A stretch of DNA of 64,000 nt from Novosphingobium guangzhouense (GCF_002896965.1 NZ_LYMM01000040.1:62001-126000), one strand, 5' to 3'; shown: positions 24,421 to 36,273, counted from the first letter of the stretch. Numbers and translations are program-made. Notes: generated from the sequence alone by a model not told the origin.

Positions 24421-25017
24421 GGTCAGCCCGAAGATGATGTTGGCGGCGGCCACACAGCCTACCAGAAGCAGCCCCAGCGCCACGACCAGGCTTACCGAGA
24501 TCGGATAGGCGCTTTCCCCGTGGATAAGGCCCTGTTCGGTCAGTTCGAGGCGCCGCCTGCGCAATTCGTTGGCGAACTGGATGTGACGCCAGATGCCGCC
24601 TGCAAGGATCAGCATGCCCAGCAGGATCAGCGCGAGGCCGAAATTGCGCGGGGCGTGGCTGCCCGTCAGCATATCTGCCTTGGCCAGACTGCGGAACGTC
24701 TCGTAGATCGTGAAGCCGAACCCGATCATCGACAGCGACGTGCGCAGTTCGGCCATCAGCGTACGATCCGCCGCCATGCGCGTGCGCTGGATGGCCATCC
24801 CGGTGCGCCGCATGCCCAGTTCAGTGCGATGCTCGGACAGGTCGGTGCGGAATTCCGAAAGATCGGTCCGATGTTCCGAAAGGCCCGTGCGCCGGCGCGA
24901 CAGCCCGGTGCGGAAGCGCGAATAGATCGTCGAGGCCTGTGATGCCTCTTCGGCGGCGATCTGGGGAAGGTCGGGCACGGTTTCGGGCACTACGCGCTCG
25001 GGACGGATCGGTTCCAT
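24406..25017 (-). CDS. DUF202/YidH-type membrane protein with expanded heptad repeat
   Basis: About 203 residues from the ATG at 25017. The C-terminal half is a DUF202 domain with three helices (SMIGFGFTIYETF, FGLALILLGMLILAGGIW and a final SLVVALGLLLVGCVAAANII). DUF202 normally opens with ERTxLAWxRTxLA. Here that motif is expanded into nine consecutive heptads of form xRTxLSx (FRTGLSR, RRTGLSE, HRTDLSE, FRTDLSE, HRTELGM, RRTGMAI, QRTRMAA, DRTLMAE, LRTSLSM), giving a long amphipathic, probably coiled helix before the first membrane segment. Two cluster operators lie upstream. Confidence 0.85.
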   Translation of the reverse strand: MEPIRPERVVPETVPDLPQIAAEEASQASTIYSRFRTGLSRRRTGLSEHRTDLSEFRTDLSEHRTELGMRRTGMAIQRTRMAADRTLMAELRTSLSMIGFGFTIYETFRSLAKADMLTGSHAPRNFGLALILLGMLILAGGIWRHIQFANELRRRRLELTEQGLIHGESAYPISVSLVVALGLLLVGCVAAANIIFGLTLFGS

Positions 25018-25081
25018 GCTGGCTCCGGCTTTGGTTGTCAGGAAAACTGATGTTTCCCGCAGTGCCCCTGCCCCGACAATC

Positions 25082-25119
25082 GGGGGCCAACCCCGGCATC
25101 TCCAAGGGATAGCCCCTAG
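25082..25119 (-). promoter_or_regulatory. Paired cluster operators upstream of the DUF202 gene
   Basis: Proximal copy on the minus strand CCGGGG-TTGG-CCCCCGATT (centre 25088.5, 71 bp before the ATG). Distal copy CTAGGGG-CTAT-CCCTTGG (centre 25110.5). Centre-to-centre distance is 22 bp. Confidence 0.7.
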
Positions 25120-25155
25120 AACGGGAAGGCCGAGAGACGACACCGTTCGAACTGC

Positions 25156-25194
25156 GGGGTCGTCCCCATGGTCGATGGGGGCAATCCCCGATGG
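25156..25194 (+). promoter_or_regulatory. Paired cluster operators upstream of the 25.3-kb barrel gene
   Basis: The clearest pair. Distal GGGG-TCGT-CCCCATGG (centre 25161.5) and proximal GATGGGGG-CAAT-CCCCGATGG (25174-25194, centre 25183.5), exactly 22 bp apart. The proximal centre is 70 bp before the ATG. Confidence 0.75.
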
Positions 25195-25253
25195 CTCCCT
25201 ATTCGCATCTGACGAATGCTTTCCCTCGCAGACATGACAACGGAACCATTTTC

Positions 25254-26099
25254 ATGAAGCGACGCGTCCTGACCTTCGTCACTGTTGCCGCCTCTTGGGC
25301 GACCTTAACCACGCCCCTGCATGCGCAGGAGGCCGAAACTGTGGCGCCCGTTGCTCCCCCGGCTGCGGAAACTTCGAGCCAGGGCCTTGCCGACCAGCTT
25401 GCCAACCCCGTGGCCAACCTCATCTCGGTGCCGTTCCAGTTCAACTACGACTGCTGCTACGGCCCGGCCGACGGCGACAAGCTGACCGTGAACATCCAGC
25501 CCGTCATCCCGATCTCTGTGGGAAGCGACTGGAATCTCATCACCCGTACCATCCTGCCGGTCGTCACGCAGGGAGAAACGGTGCGCGGCGTCGGCGGCGC
25601 CAGCGGACTGGGCGATACGGTGCAAAGCTTCTTCCTGTCCCCCAAGAATGCCAGCAACGGCTTCGTCTGGGGCGTAGGCCCGGTCATCCTGTGGCCGACC
25701 GGCGCGGACGCCTTTTCCGCGAAGAAGTTCGGCGCGGGGCCAACGGCGGTGATGCTCAAGCAGGGCGGCGGCATGACCTTTGGCCTGCTGGCGAACCACA
25801 TCTGGTCCTTCGCCGATGCCGGAAATGCGCACCGGCCCGATGTCAGCGCCACTTTCATCCAGCCTTTCGTCACCAAGACGCTGCCCGATTCGACCGCATT
25901 CGGCCTCAATGTGGAAACCAGCTACGACTGGAAATCCGAAAGCTGGGTGGTGCCGGTGAACGCCACCGTCAGCCACGTCTTTGCGTTCGGCAAGCAGCCG
26001 GTCAGCCTCGGCGTCGGGGCCCGCTATTATGCAGAGCGACCCGAAGGTGGGCCAAGCTGGGGCGCGCGCTTCGTGATGACGCTCCTGTTCCCCAAGTGA
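25254..26099 (+). CDS. Transporter-like (MetA-pathway) outer-membrane protein
   Basis: 281 residues. Signal peptide ending near PLHAQEAE, then a short Pro/Ala linker and LADQLANPVANLISVPFQFNYD, the opening of the transporter family that also covers the 23.0-kb gene. It continues QPVIPISVGSDWNLITRTILPVV, GGASGLGDTVQSFFLSPK and KQGGGMTFGLLANHIWSF, and ends FVMTLLFPK. It is a predicted outer-membrane channel for small molecules. A palindrome follows the stop, and operator pairs lie upstream of it and of the next gene. Confidence 0.88.
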   Translation: MKRRVLTFVTVAASWATLTTPLHAQEAETVAPVAPPAAETSSQGLADQLANPVANLISVPFQFNYDCCYGPADGDKLTVNIQPVIPISVGSDWNLITRTILPVVTQGETVRGVGGASGLGDTVQSFFLSPKNASNGFVWGVGPVILWPTGADAFSAKKFGAGPTAVMLKQGGGMTFGLLANHIWSFADAGNAHRPDVSATFIQPFVTKTLPDSTAFGLNVETSYDWKSESWVVPVNATVSHVFAFGKQPVSLGVGARYYAERPEGGPSWGARFVMTLLFPK

Positions 26100-26123
26100 A
26101 ATCGCGGATCGCCTGAGCCGCAC

Positions 26124-26165
26124 GGCAGGGTTCGTACCCTGCCCACTCAGCACAATCCCCGATGG
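26124..26165 (+). promoter_or_regulatory. Palindrome and cluster operator upstream of the DUF2092 gene
   Basis: Perfect palindrome GGCAGGG-TTCGTA-CCCTGCC (26124-26143) lies 21 bp before the proximal element CAAT-CCCCGATGG (centre about 26154.5, left arm degenerate). The palindrome could instead be the terminator of the upstream gene, but it lacks a T-run and sits in the distal-operator position. Confidence 0.5.
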
Positions 26166-26276
26166 GGCGCGCTGCAAGTGCGCTCGATAGTCACGCAGTC
26201 AGTGGAAGACAGCCCCTGCCCCTCCGCCCGCCGCAGGGCGTGCGGAACCAGGCCGGGATGTGGAGGAGACGAAGCG

Positions 26277-27083
26277 ATGGCCAATGCGAATTTGCGACAC
26301 GTGGTACTGGCGCTTGCCTGTGTAGGAGCGGGATTGCCGCTGACCGCAGCCGCGCAGGATACGGCGACCACCACCGCCGCCCCTGCCGACAGCGAGCCCC
26401 CCCTCATCGATCCCGAAGCGATGGCCGCAATGGACCGGATGAGCGCCGCGCTGCAGACCCTGCAGTTCTTCTCCGTCAAGTCCGAAGCGACGACCGAGAT
26501 CGTTCTTGAAAAGGGGCAGAAGATCCAGTTCTCCGGCCACGTCGATCTCAAGGTCAAGCGCCCCAACGCCTTCCGCGTCGCCGCCGAGGCCGACACCCAG
26601 ACGCGCGAGATGTACTACGACGGCAAGACCTTCACCATCTTCGCCCCGCGCCTTGGCTATTACGCTGCGTTCGATGCGCCGGCCACGATCGGCCAGACGC
26701 TTGACAAGGCGCGCACGGAATATGCGCTGGAAGTGCCGCTGGCCGACCTGTTCATCTGGGGCACCGACCAGACCATCCGCGCCCGCGTGAAGGAAGCCAT
26801 GGTGATCCGACCCGAACGGATCGATAGCCGCACCTGCATGCATTACGCCTTCCGCCAGGAGAAGGTCGACTGGCAGGTCTGGATCGATCAGGGCGAAAAG
26901 CCGCTGCCCTGCAAGATCGTCATCACCAGCACCGAGGATGCATCGCAGCCTCAATACATCGCAGTTCTGAACTGGGATCTGAGCACGCCGGTAGACCCCG
27001 CCGCAATCGCCTTCGCGCCGCCGGCCGACGCCAAGAAGATCTCCATCGCTCAGGCTGCGGCCGACCAGGGAGAAGGCAAGTGA
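26277..27083 (+). CDS. DUF2092 periplasmic protein
   Basis: 268 residues from the ATG at 26277, which has a strong GGAGGAGA site. Signal peptide ending near LTAAAQDT. The mature domain matches DUF2092: MAAMDRMSAALQTLQFFSVK, VDLKVKRPNAFRV, then YYDGKTFTIFAPRLGYYA and DWQVWIDQGEKPLPCKIVIT. The fold resembles LolA/LolB-type lipoprotein carriers, as I recall for this family, hinting at binding of a hydrophobic ligand in the periplasm. Its TGA overlaps the GTG start of the next gene (GTGA), so they are translationally coupled. Confidence 0.85.
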   Translation: MANANLRHVVLALACVGAGLPLTAAAQDTATTTAAPADSEPPLIDPEAMAAMDRMSAALQTLQFFSVKSEATTEIVLEKGQKIQFSGHVDLKVKRPNAFRVAAEADTQTREMYYDGKTFTIFAPRLGYYAAFDAPATIGQTLDKARTEYALEVPLADLFIWGTDQTIRARVKEAMVIRPERIDSRTCMHYAFRQEKVDWQVWIDQGEKPLPCKIVITSTEDASQPQYIAVLNWDLSTPVDPAAIAFAPPADAKKISIAQAAADQGEGK

Positions 27084-27688
27084 TCAGGATCATCGGCAAG
27101 TCCGCGCTGGCGATCGGCGTCGGCGCACTGGCTCTGACCGGCATGCCGCTGGCCGCCTATCCGGTCGCGCATGGCGACATCGCCGCACCTGCGGTTACCC
27201 CGGCAGACGCGCAGATGGCTCCCAAGGGACGCGGCGGCGCAAAGCGCCCGCCCAAGGGTGGCGGGGGCGGCCATGCCTCACGCCCCGGCGGCGGCGGCCA
27301 CGCTTCGCGCCCCGGAGGCGGATCGCATGGCGGATCGCATGGGGGAGGCTCTCACAACCGGCCCCACGGGGGCGGCCACTCGCACGGGCGTCCGCCGGCG
27401 CGCGGCGGTGCCAACGTCAACATCAACCACAACTACTACGACAATGGCCGCCACCACGGTCATCACGATCACTGGGATGACTGGGACGATGGCTGGCACC
27501 CGCTGGAAACCGCCGCAACCGTCGCGGTGACTGCAGCCGTTGTGGGCAGCATCGTGCGCAGCGTCCCGCCCAGCTGCAACTCCGTGATGGTCAACGGCAT
27601 CAACTACTCCCAGTGCGGCAGCACCTGGTACCAGCCGCAATATGCCGGCTCCTCGGTCCAGTATGTCGTCGTCAATCCCCCGCGCTGA
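27080..27688 (+). CDS. Gly/His-rich secreted protein
   Basis: 202 residues from a GTG that overlaps the previous stop. Signal peptide (IGKSALAIGVGALALTG) and a low-complexity middle of Gly, His, Ser and Arg (HASRPGGGGHASRPGGGSHG and a further HHGHHDHWDDWDDGWH run). A hydrophobic helix follows (TAATVAVTAAVVGSIV), then a C-terminal domain with two Cys: SCNSVMVNGINYSQCGSTWY, typical of DUF6515-like proteins. The His clusters could bind metal. It is coupled to the DUF2092 gene, so the two products probably act together at the envelope. Confidence 0.8.
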   Translation: MIRIIGKSALAIGVGALALTGMPLAAYPVAHGDIAAPAVTPADAQMAPKGRGGAKRPPKGGGGGHASRPGGGGHASRPGGGSHGGSHGGGSHNRPHGGGHSHGRPPARGGANVNINHNYYDNGRHHGHHDHWDDWDDGWHPLETAATVAVTAAVVGSIVRSVPPSCNSVMVNGINYSQCGSTWYQPQYAGSSVQYVVVNPPR

Positions 27689-27720
27689 GCGGCCAATTCC
27701 CCCCGACTGAGGAGAGCAGC

Positions 27721-28581
27721 ATGAGCATCGTCACCATCCTGCAACTGATGCTTACGGTAAGCATCATCCTGCTGCTCTTCTCTCTTTCGATGAGGGCGCG
27801 ATTTGCCGACCTTGGCTACATGGTCACACACTGGAAGCTGGGCCTCGGCGCGATCATCGCGATGTTCATCGTCGTTCCCGCCGTCTCGATCATCCTTGCC
27901 AGCATGTTCGATATCGACCCGGCCGTGAAGATCGCGCTTGTGGCCATCGCATTGTCGCCCATACCGCCGGTTCTGCCCAGCAAGCAGATCAAGGCAGGCG
28001 GTCATGCCTGCTACGTAACCGGGCTGCTGATCCTCGCCACCCTCGCCTCGATCGTCATCGCGCCTTTCGGCGTGTCGCTGGGCGCATATCTGCTGGACGC
28101 GGAAGCAAGCATCACCCCGATGAGCGTGGCGATGCCGCTGGTGATCTCCATTCTCCTCCCGCTGTTCCTTGGGCTGATCGCGGGACCGGTTCTGGGCCGC
28201 CACGTCGATATCGTCAGCTCCATCGGCAGCAAACTGGGGTCGCTGCTTCTGGTGGTGGCCATGCTGGGCCTGGTCATCGTCCTGATGCCCGCGATCATCC
28301 ATCTGATCGGACAAGGCACGCTGGCGGTGCTGACGGCGGCAATCATCGCCGGGCTTGCCGCCGGCTACATGCTGGGCGGCAAGGATCCGGGCGATCGTAC
28401 CGCGTTGGCCCTCGCCGCTGCATCGCGCCATCCCGGCGTCGCCGTGGCCATTGCCACCCACAGCTTCCCGGATGCGAAGCTCGCGCCGGCAGCGATCGTC
28501 ATGTCGATGGTGATCTCGACGCTCATCTCCCTGCCGCTGCTCCATCTGCTGACGAAGCAGGGCGGCGCGTCGCAGGGCTGA
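27721..28581 (+). CDS. Bile acid:sodium symporter (BASS) family transporter
   Basis: 286 residues from the ATG at 27721 with GAGGAG upstream. Nine or ten predicted membrane helices; recognisable BASS-type elements are VALIALSPIPPVLPSKQ-like segment after the third helix and AASRHPGVAVAIATHSF near the end, where the family's sodium-site crossover lies. Members take up bile acids, organic anions or pantoate with sodium, and the substrate here is unknown. It follows the DUF2092 and Gly/His-rich genes after 32 bp, probably in their operon. It converges on the next barrel gene. Confidence 0.82.
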   Translation: MSIVTILQLMLTVSIILLLFSLSMRARFADLGYMVTHWKLGLGAIIAMFIVVPAVSIILASMFDIDPAVKIALVAIALSPIPPVLPSKQIKAGGHACYVTGLLILATLASIVIAPFGVSLGAYLLDAEASITPMSVAMPLVISILLPLFLGLIAGPVLGRHVDIVSSIGSKLGSLLLVVAMLGLVIVLMPAIIHLIGQGTLAVLTAAIIAGLAAGYMLGGKDPGDRTALALAAASRHPGVAVAIATHSFPDAKLAPAAIVMSMVISTLISLPLLHLLTKQGGASQG

Positions 28582-28614
28582 CGCGCCACCCCCTGGTTCA
28601 AAAGAACGCGTGGT

Positions 28615-29517
28615 TCAGAAGGACGCCTGCAGGATCAGTGCCGGGCCGCGCAGCTTGTAGCGCACCCGGCCGCTCCACGAATCCTTCTCCACCCCCAGTC
28701 GATAATCGACATAGCGATAGGCAAGACCCAGGCTGGCGTGCTCGAACAGGCGATAGGCCGCCCCTGCCTGCAGGTTCAGCAGTTTGCCATCGTAATCGCT
28801 GATCTTGAGCGAGAGGTAGTCCACGCGGCCCGTCAGTTCCACGCGCGGAGCCGGTTGCCAGGTGGCGAACAGGCCGATGGTCGGCAGCGGAGCCAACACT
28901 TCCTTGCGCCGCGCGGTGACCTCTACCCCCTCACCGCCTGCTGACGCCTCTCCGGACAAAGACACGCGGAAATTGGTCGCATGCAGACCCAGCGCTGCAC
29001 CGATTTCCAGATCGGGCTGGCTGACGAAGGCATAGCCGACCGTCAGGCGGTACACGTCGCTGGAAAACCCGCTGTCGACGCGGGCATTGACCGGATATGT
29101 CGTACCGTCGAACTCGATCTCGCGGGCCAGCCCCACCGATCCGCTGCGCTTGAGCCTGAAGAAGTCCGCGCCCACGACGACCCGCCCGAACCGGGCTCCG
29201 GCCGAAACTGCGGGGAGCACTTCCTTGCCGTCCAGATCAAGATCGCGCTCCAGATCGATATCGGTCCCGATGGCCTGTTCGGTATTGGCGTCCACCCGAA
29301 CCCTGGTATCGACCTTGGGGTAATAGGCCTGGACATTGATCCAGAAATCGTCCGACAGCGTCTGCGCCTGCACGGGTGCCTGCCACAGCAGCGCTGCAGC
29401 GATGACACCCAGCGAAGCAGAGGGGCGAATGGCCCTGCCCAAACGGAGCGTGGCAGTTGCAACGGCAGAACCGGAACGGATCCGGCAAGGGTACTTCGAT
29501 CGGAAGTGACGCTCCAT
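28615..29517 (-). CDS. Outer-membrane beta-barrel protein
   Basis: 300 residues from the ATG at 29517, with GAGGAAC upstream. A long basic N-region precedes the signal peptide (SLGVIAAALLWQAPVQAQ). The mature protein begins LSDDFWINVQAYYPKVDTRV and has regular amphipathic strands (RVVVGADFFRLKRSG, LGLAYRYVDYRLGVEKDSWSG), ending ALILQASF. The layout is that of a 10- to 12-strand monomeric barrel. I do not recognise a named family. Two strong operator copies 22 bp apart lie upstream, tying it to the cluster. Confidence 0.75.
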   Translation of the reverse strand: MERHFRSKYPCRIRSGSAVATATLRLGRAIRPSASLGVIAAALLWQAPVQAQTLSDDFWINVQAYYPKVDTRVRVDANTEQAIGTDIDLERDLDLDGKEVLPAVSAGARFGRVVVGADFFRLKRSGSVGLAREIEFDGTTYPVNARVDSGFSSDVYRLTVGYAFVSQPDLEIGAALGLHATNFRVSLSGEASAGGEGVEVTARRKEVLAPLPTIGLFATWQPAPRVELTGRVDYLSLKISDYDGKLLNLQAGAAYRLFEHASLGLAYRYVDYRLGVEKDSWSGRVRYKLRGPALILQASF

Positions 29518-29641
29518 AGAATGTTCCTCACAAGAACAGCCTGCCTTGACCAACAGCAGGACAGCCACATTGGGCCCGGCGGCTCTGCAACCGCAGATCA
29601 CCTTGCCTTGCGGAACGTTACGCCCCGGCGCCGTCATCGAT

Positions 29642-29683
29642 CATCGGGGTTTTCCCCATGCCGCACTCGGGACATCCCCTGAT
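29642..29683 (-). promoter_or_regulatory. Paired cluster operators upstream of the 28.6-kb barrel gene
   Basis: Proximal copy on the minus strand ATGGGG-AAAA-CCCCGATGAT (centre 29651.5) and distal copy CAGGGG-ATGT-CCCGAGTG (centre 29673.5), exactly 22 bp apart. The proximal centre is 134 bp before the ATG. The rest of the 353-bp gap to guaA contains only the guaA terminator. Confidence 0.72.
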
Positions 29684-29794
29684 CGGAATGCTGCCAGCCC
29701 AACGACCCTCAAAACGCGTCGGAAAAGGGCATGCATTCGCACGGCCCGTCGCCACTGATCGCGACGGCGAACATCGGGCAGGCAAACGCCAAAA

Positions 29795-29823
29795 CGAAAA
29801 TAAGCCCGCATCTCTGCGGGCTT
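29795..29823 (-). terminator. Terminator of guaA
   Basis: 8-bp stem AAGCCCGC / GCGGGCTT, followed on the minus strand by TTATTTTCGTTTT, about 50 bp after the guaA stop. Confidence 0.85.
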
Positions 29824-29870
29824 AGTTCCGTTTTCGTGCTACTGACTACCTGTCGGTGCCAGACGGCAAA

Positions 29871-31430
<1,560 letters not shown>

Positions 31431-31719
31431 GGCGAGCCACTAGTCGCGCGCGCGTTTGCTGTCCAGTCCCAGAAAGGGGGCGATCGGCGCATAATTCGTT
31501 CCCCGAACGCCGCCCGCGCGCACTATTCGAGCTGGCACTGCCACGACCTGCTTTTCACGCTCGCAATGCAGCATTGACCGCAGGGTGGATTGCTGCCCAT
31601 TTTTTAGGCAGCAGCTTTCACATCGCACCGTCACGCAATTGGCGGAGACGTCGATTGAAAAGCGTAAAAACCAAAGAGGCAACGCAAAACTGCCGGTTTC
31701 CGACTGCAGATTGAGCGTC

Positions 31720-31757
31720 TTGCACGAAACAAACGGGTTTCATTGCGTTTCATGCAA
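31720..31757. promoter_or_regulatory. Long inverted repeat, putative operator
   Basis: Arms TTGCACGAAAC (31720-31730) and GTTTCATGCAA (31747-31757) pair at 10 of 11 positions with a 16-bp spacer. A nested perfect repeat GAAAC-AAACGG-GTTTC occupies 31726-31741. It directly precedes the TTGACG at 31764, so a regulator bound here would affect the small transcript to the right. Confidence 0.5.
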
Positions 31758-31763
31758 CATAAA

Positions 31764-31792
31764 TTGACGCTTTTGAATTTGCGCAATTTTTA
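31764..31792 (+). promoter_or_regulatory. Putative promoter of the tiny gene
   Basis: A -35 TTGACG (31764-31769) and a 17-bp spacer lead to a T-rich TTTTTA(AG) at 31787. The -10 is poor, but the region is AT-rich in an otherwise GC-rich genome. Confidence 0.35.
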
Positions 31793-31916
31793 AGCATCGC
31801 TATTTGCCGCATCGCAGCATGAGGCGCCGGAACGCTTCACGCGGCTAGCAGGGCGGAACGCCGGAACGTTCCGCACATGCGATGAAACCAAAAGAATGTT
31901 TGCAGGAGCCTTTATC

Positions 31917-31997
31917 ATGACCCTCGTCCACCGGACGTTCGGGTTCGCTGCCGCGCTGGGCACCAGCGCGCTGGCGTTTGCGCTCACCCTCGCCTGA
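31917..31997 (+). CDS. 26-residue hydrophobic small protein
   Basis: ATG at 31917, with GCAGGAG 7-8 bases upstream, encodes a positively charged N-terminus (MTLVHRTF) followed by an Ala/Leu-rich hydrophobic stretch to the stop. It looks like a signal peptide or a single-helix membrane peptide with nothing after it. A perfect terminator begins about 40 bp after the stop, so transcript, ribosome site, frame and terminator form a self-contained unit of about 265 nt. It may be a real small membrane protein or the leader of a regulatory RNA. Confidence 0.5.
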   Translation: MTLVHRTFGFAAALGTSALAFALTLA

Positions 31998-32037
31998 TCA
32001 TCAGGCCCAGGGGGCGTAACCCTGAATTACCCACGAG

Positions 32038-32064
32038 AAGGGCGGCCCTTGGGCCGCCTTTTTT
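32038..32064 (+). terminator. Terminator of the tiny gene
   Basis: Stem GGCGGCC / GGCCGCC with a 4-base loop, extended by A-T pairs, then six T. It also separates this unit from the convergent acyltransferase gene. Confidence 0.9.
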
Positions 32065-32074
32065 CGTATGTGGA

Positions 32075-33154
32075 TCAGGCGGCCAGTTTGACCGGCCCTT
32101 CCATGCCTGCCTGAACCGTGGCCGAAGGCTTTGGCGCAGGCCGCTGCCACGTCGGCAGGTCCATCAGCCAGCCTGCCGCACGCGTGCGCACCAGCAACAC
32201 ATTGCCCGCAAGACACGCCACCACCACCACCGGCACCGCGACGAGCGGATAGATGGCCCCCGCCCAGACGCTGCCCAGCACCGGCGCAGCCCAGCGCTCG
32301 ATCAGGAACGCCAGCGCCGGCATCATCAGGAAATGCAGCAGGTAGATCGGCAGGGTCCGCTTCGCCAGCCACGACGCAGGCCGGATCAGCACCGAGCCAC
32401 GCCGCGCGACCAGCACGCAAAGCATAGCGCCGGCCGCCACCGCCAGCACGTCCACCGGCAGCAGGAACGTGTCGGACTTCAGCGCCAGCGCCGCACCCGC
32501 CAGATAGCCCGCCCCCAGCAGCAGCACCCGCGACGCGCTCGCCCGTTCGACGAAGGCCAGGATCTCATCCTTCATGCGCACGCCCGCAACGAAGAAGATC
32601 GCGCAACGCAGCATCTTGGGCTCATGCGCGGCAAGCTGGCCTTCGAACACCGTGCCCAGCACCGAGAGCACCGCGCACAGCAGCAGCGTTGCCCAGACCG
32701 GCAGCGGCAGAGTGATGCGCGTCAGCAGGTAATAGATGCCCAGCGCCACCAGATACCACGACATCCGCGCGAGCAGCAGGACGGGCACCAGATGGTTGTG
32801 GTAGGTCAGTTCGGTCCACGATGCCGCCGCGTCCATCGGCAAGAAGAACTGATAGATCAGCCCCCATGTGAAGTAGAGGTAAAGCGGCTTTACCAGCCGG
32901 TTGCGCTGCGTATCGGCACGTGGCCGCATGATCGAATCCGACGCGAGCAGCCCCGACACCAGGAAGAACAGGGGCATGCGTACCGGCCGGATGAAACCGT
33001 TGACGACGTGCCAGCCCGCCTCCAGTTCGGAATTGGCGACCCAGGGCATCTGCCCTACCTGCTCACCCAGGTGCATGAGCACCACCAGCAGAATGCACCC
33101 CGCCTTGGCCAGATTCGGCCAGACGAGTTCGCGCCTGGAAATGGCTGTTGTCAC
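32075..33154 (-). CDS. Acyltransferase family 3 membrane protein
   Basis: 359 residues with about ten predicted helices. The N-terminus has LAKAGCILLVVLMHLGEQ, in which the His lies at the catalytic position of acyltransferase-3 (OafA/NodX-type) enzymes, and RMPLFFLVSGLLA, the conserved PxFFxxSG region. These inner-membrane enzymes O-acetylate or succinylate surface sugars or lipids. The C-terminal 25 residues are a soluble tail. It is a single gene, with no glycan cluster next to it, so the target is unknown. Confidence 0.88.
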   Translation of the reverse strand: MTTAISRRELVWPNLAKAGCILLVVLMHLGEQVGQMPWVANSELEAGWHVVNGFIRPVRMPLFFLVSGLLASDSIMRPRADTQRNRLVKPLYLYFTWGLIYQFFLPMDAAASWTELTYHNHLVPVLLLARMSWYLVALGIYYLLTRITLPLPVWATLLLCAVLSVLGTVFEGQLAAHEPKMLRCAIFFVAGVRMKDEILAFVERASASRVLLLGAGYLAGAALALKSDTFLLPVDVLAVAAGAMLCVLVARRGSVLIRPASWLAKRTLPIYLLHFLMMPALAFLIERWAAPVLGSVWAGAIYPLVAVPVVVVACLAGNVLLVRTRAAGWLMDLPTWQRPAPKPSATVQAGMEGPVKLAA

Positions 33155-33221
33155 CTGTGCTTCACCCCGTTGATTCGGCGGTGAAGCTACGTTGATATAC
33201 TTATTTGAGTATTAATACTGA

Positions 33222-35963
<2,742 letters not shown>

Positions 35964-36003
35964 CAAAAACCGCGCCGTTCAGACGGCGTGCTGGAATCAG
36001 GAA

Positions 36004-36036
36004 GGGGCGCCCGACATCGGTCGGGCGCCCCTTTTT
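36004..36036 (+). terminator. Terminator of gyrB
   Basis: Perfect 11-bp stem GGGGCGCCCGA / TCGGGCGCCCC with a 6-base loop, followed by TTTTTCTTTC. Confidence 0.92.
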
Positions 36037-36273
36037 CTTTCGGACTGATGCGCCCGATACTGGCCGCATGCGCCAGCGAATAGCGCTTATCCATCCCTGA
36101 TTATTGCCATCCCCCAACCTCCCCCATATTGGCCGCGAACAATTCGCATTAGCAGAAATTACGATGCAAAGCAGGTTCGTTCCAGGGAGGGATGCGGGCG
36201 GGGCGCTTTACTCAAGCCTGTTACCGGGCGCGCGGGAAGCGCCATGATGCATTGAATCAAAAGGGGGTTTTCA
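36037..36273. other. Leader region of the 36.3-kb TonB receptor
   Basis: AT-rich around 36100-36170. TTCGCATTAGCAGAA (about 36138) is weakly symmetrical, but I cannot call it a Fur box. It ends in AGGGGG before the GTG start at 36274. Confidence 0.4.

Larger units (their letters stand above)
31431..31916. other. 486-bp region between guaA and a tiny gene
   Basis: No sizeable gene. From about 31580 to 31800 it is AT-rich and holds an 11-bp inverted repeat (31720-31757) and a -35-like TTGACG at 31764-31769. The guaA promoter must also lie in its left part. Confidence 0.5.

Noticed and set aside
26124..26143. Rho-independent terminator of the 25.3-kb barrel gene
   Set aside because: The stem is good but no T-run follows on either strand, and its place 21 bp before the proximal operator element fits a distal operator better. 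Termination is not excluded.
27671..27704. Further operator pair before the BASS transporter gene (CAAT-CCCC and AATT-CCCC, 22 bp apart)
   Set aside because: The left copy is inside coding sequence, the arms are incomplete, and the right one is only about 25 bp from the ATG; the gene is more likely read from the DUF2092 promoter.
36130..36170. Fur box before the 36.3-kb TonB receptor
   Set aside because: The sequence is AT-rich, but its arms pair poorly and do not fit the Fur consensus well enough to call.
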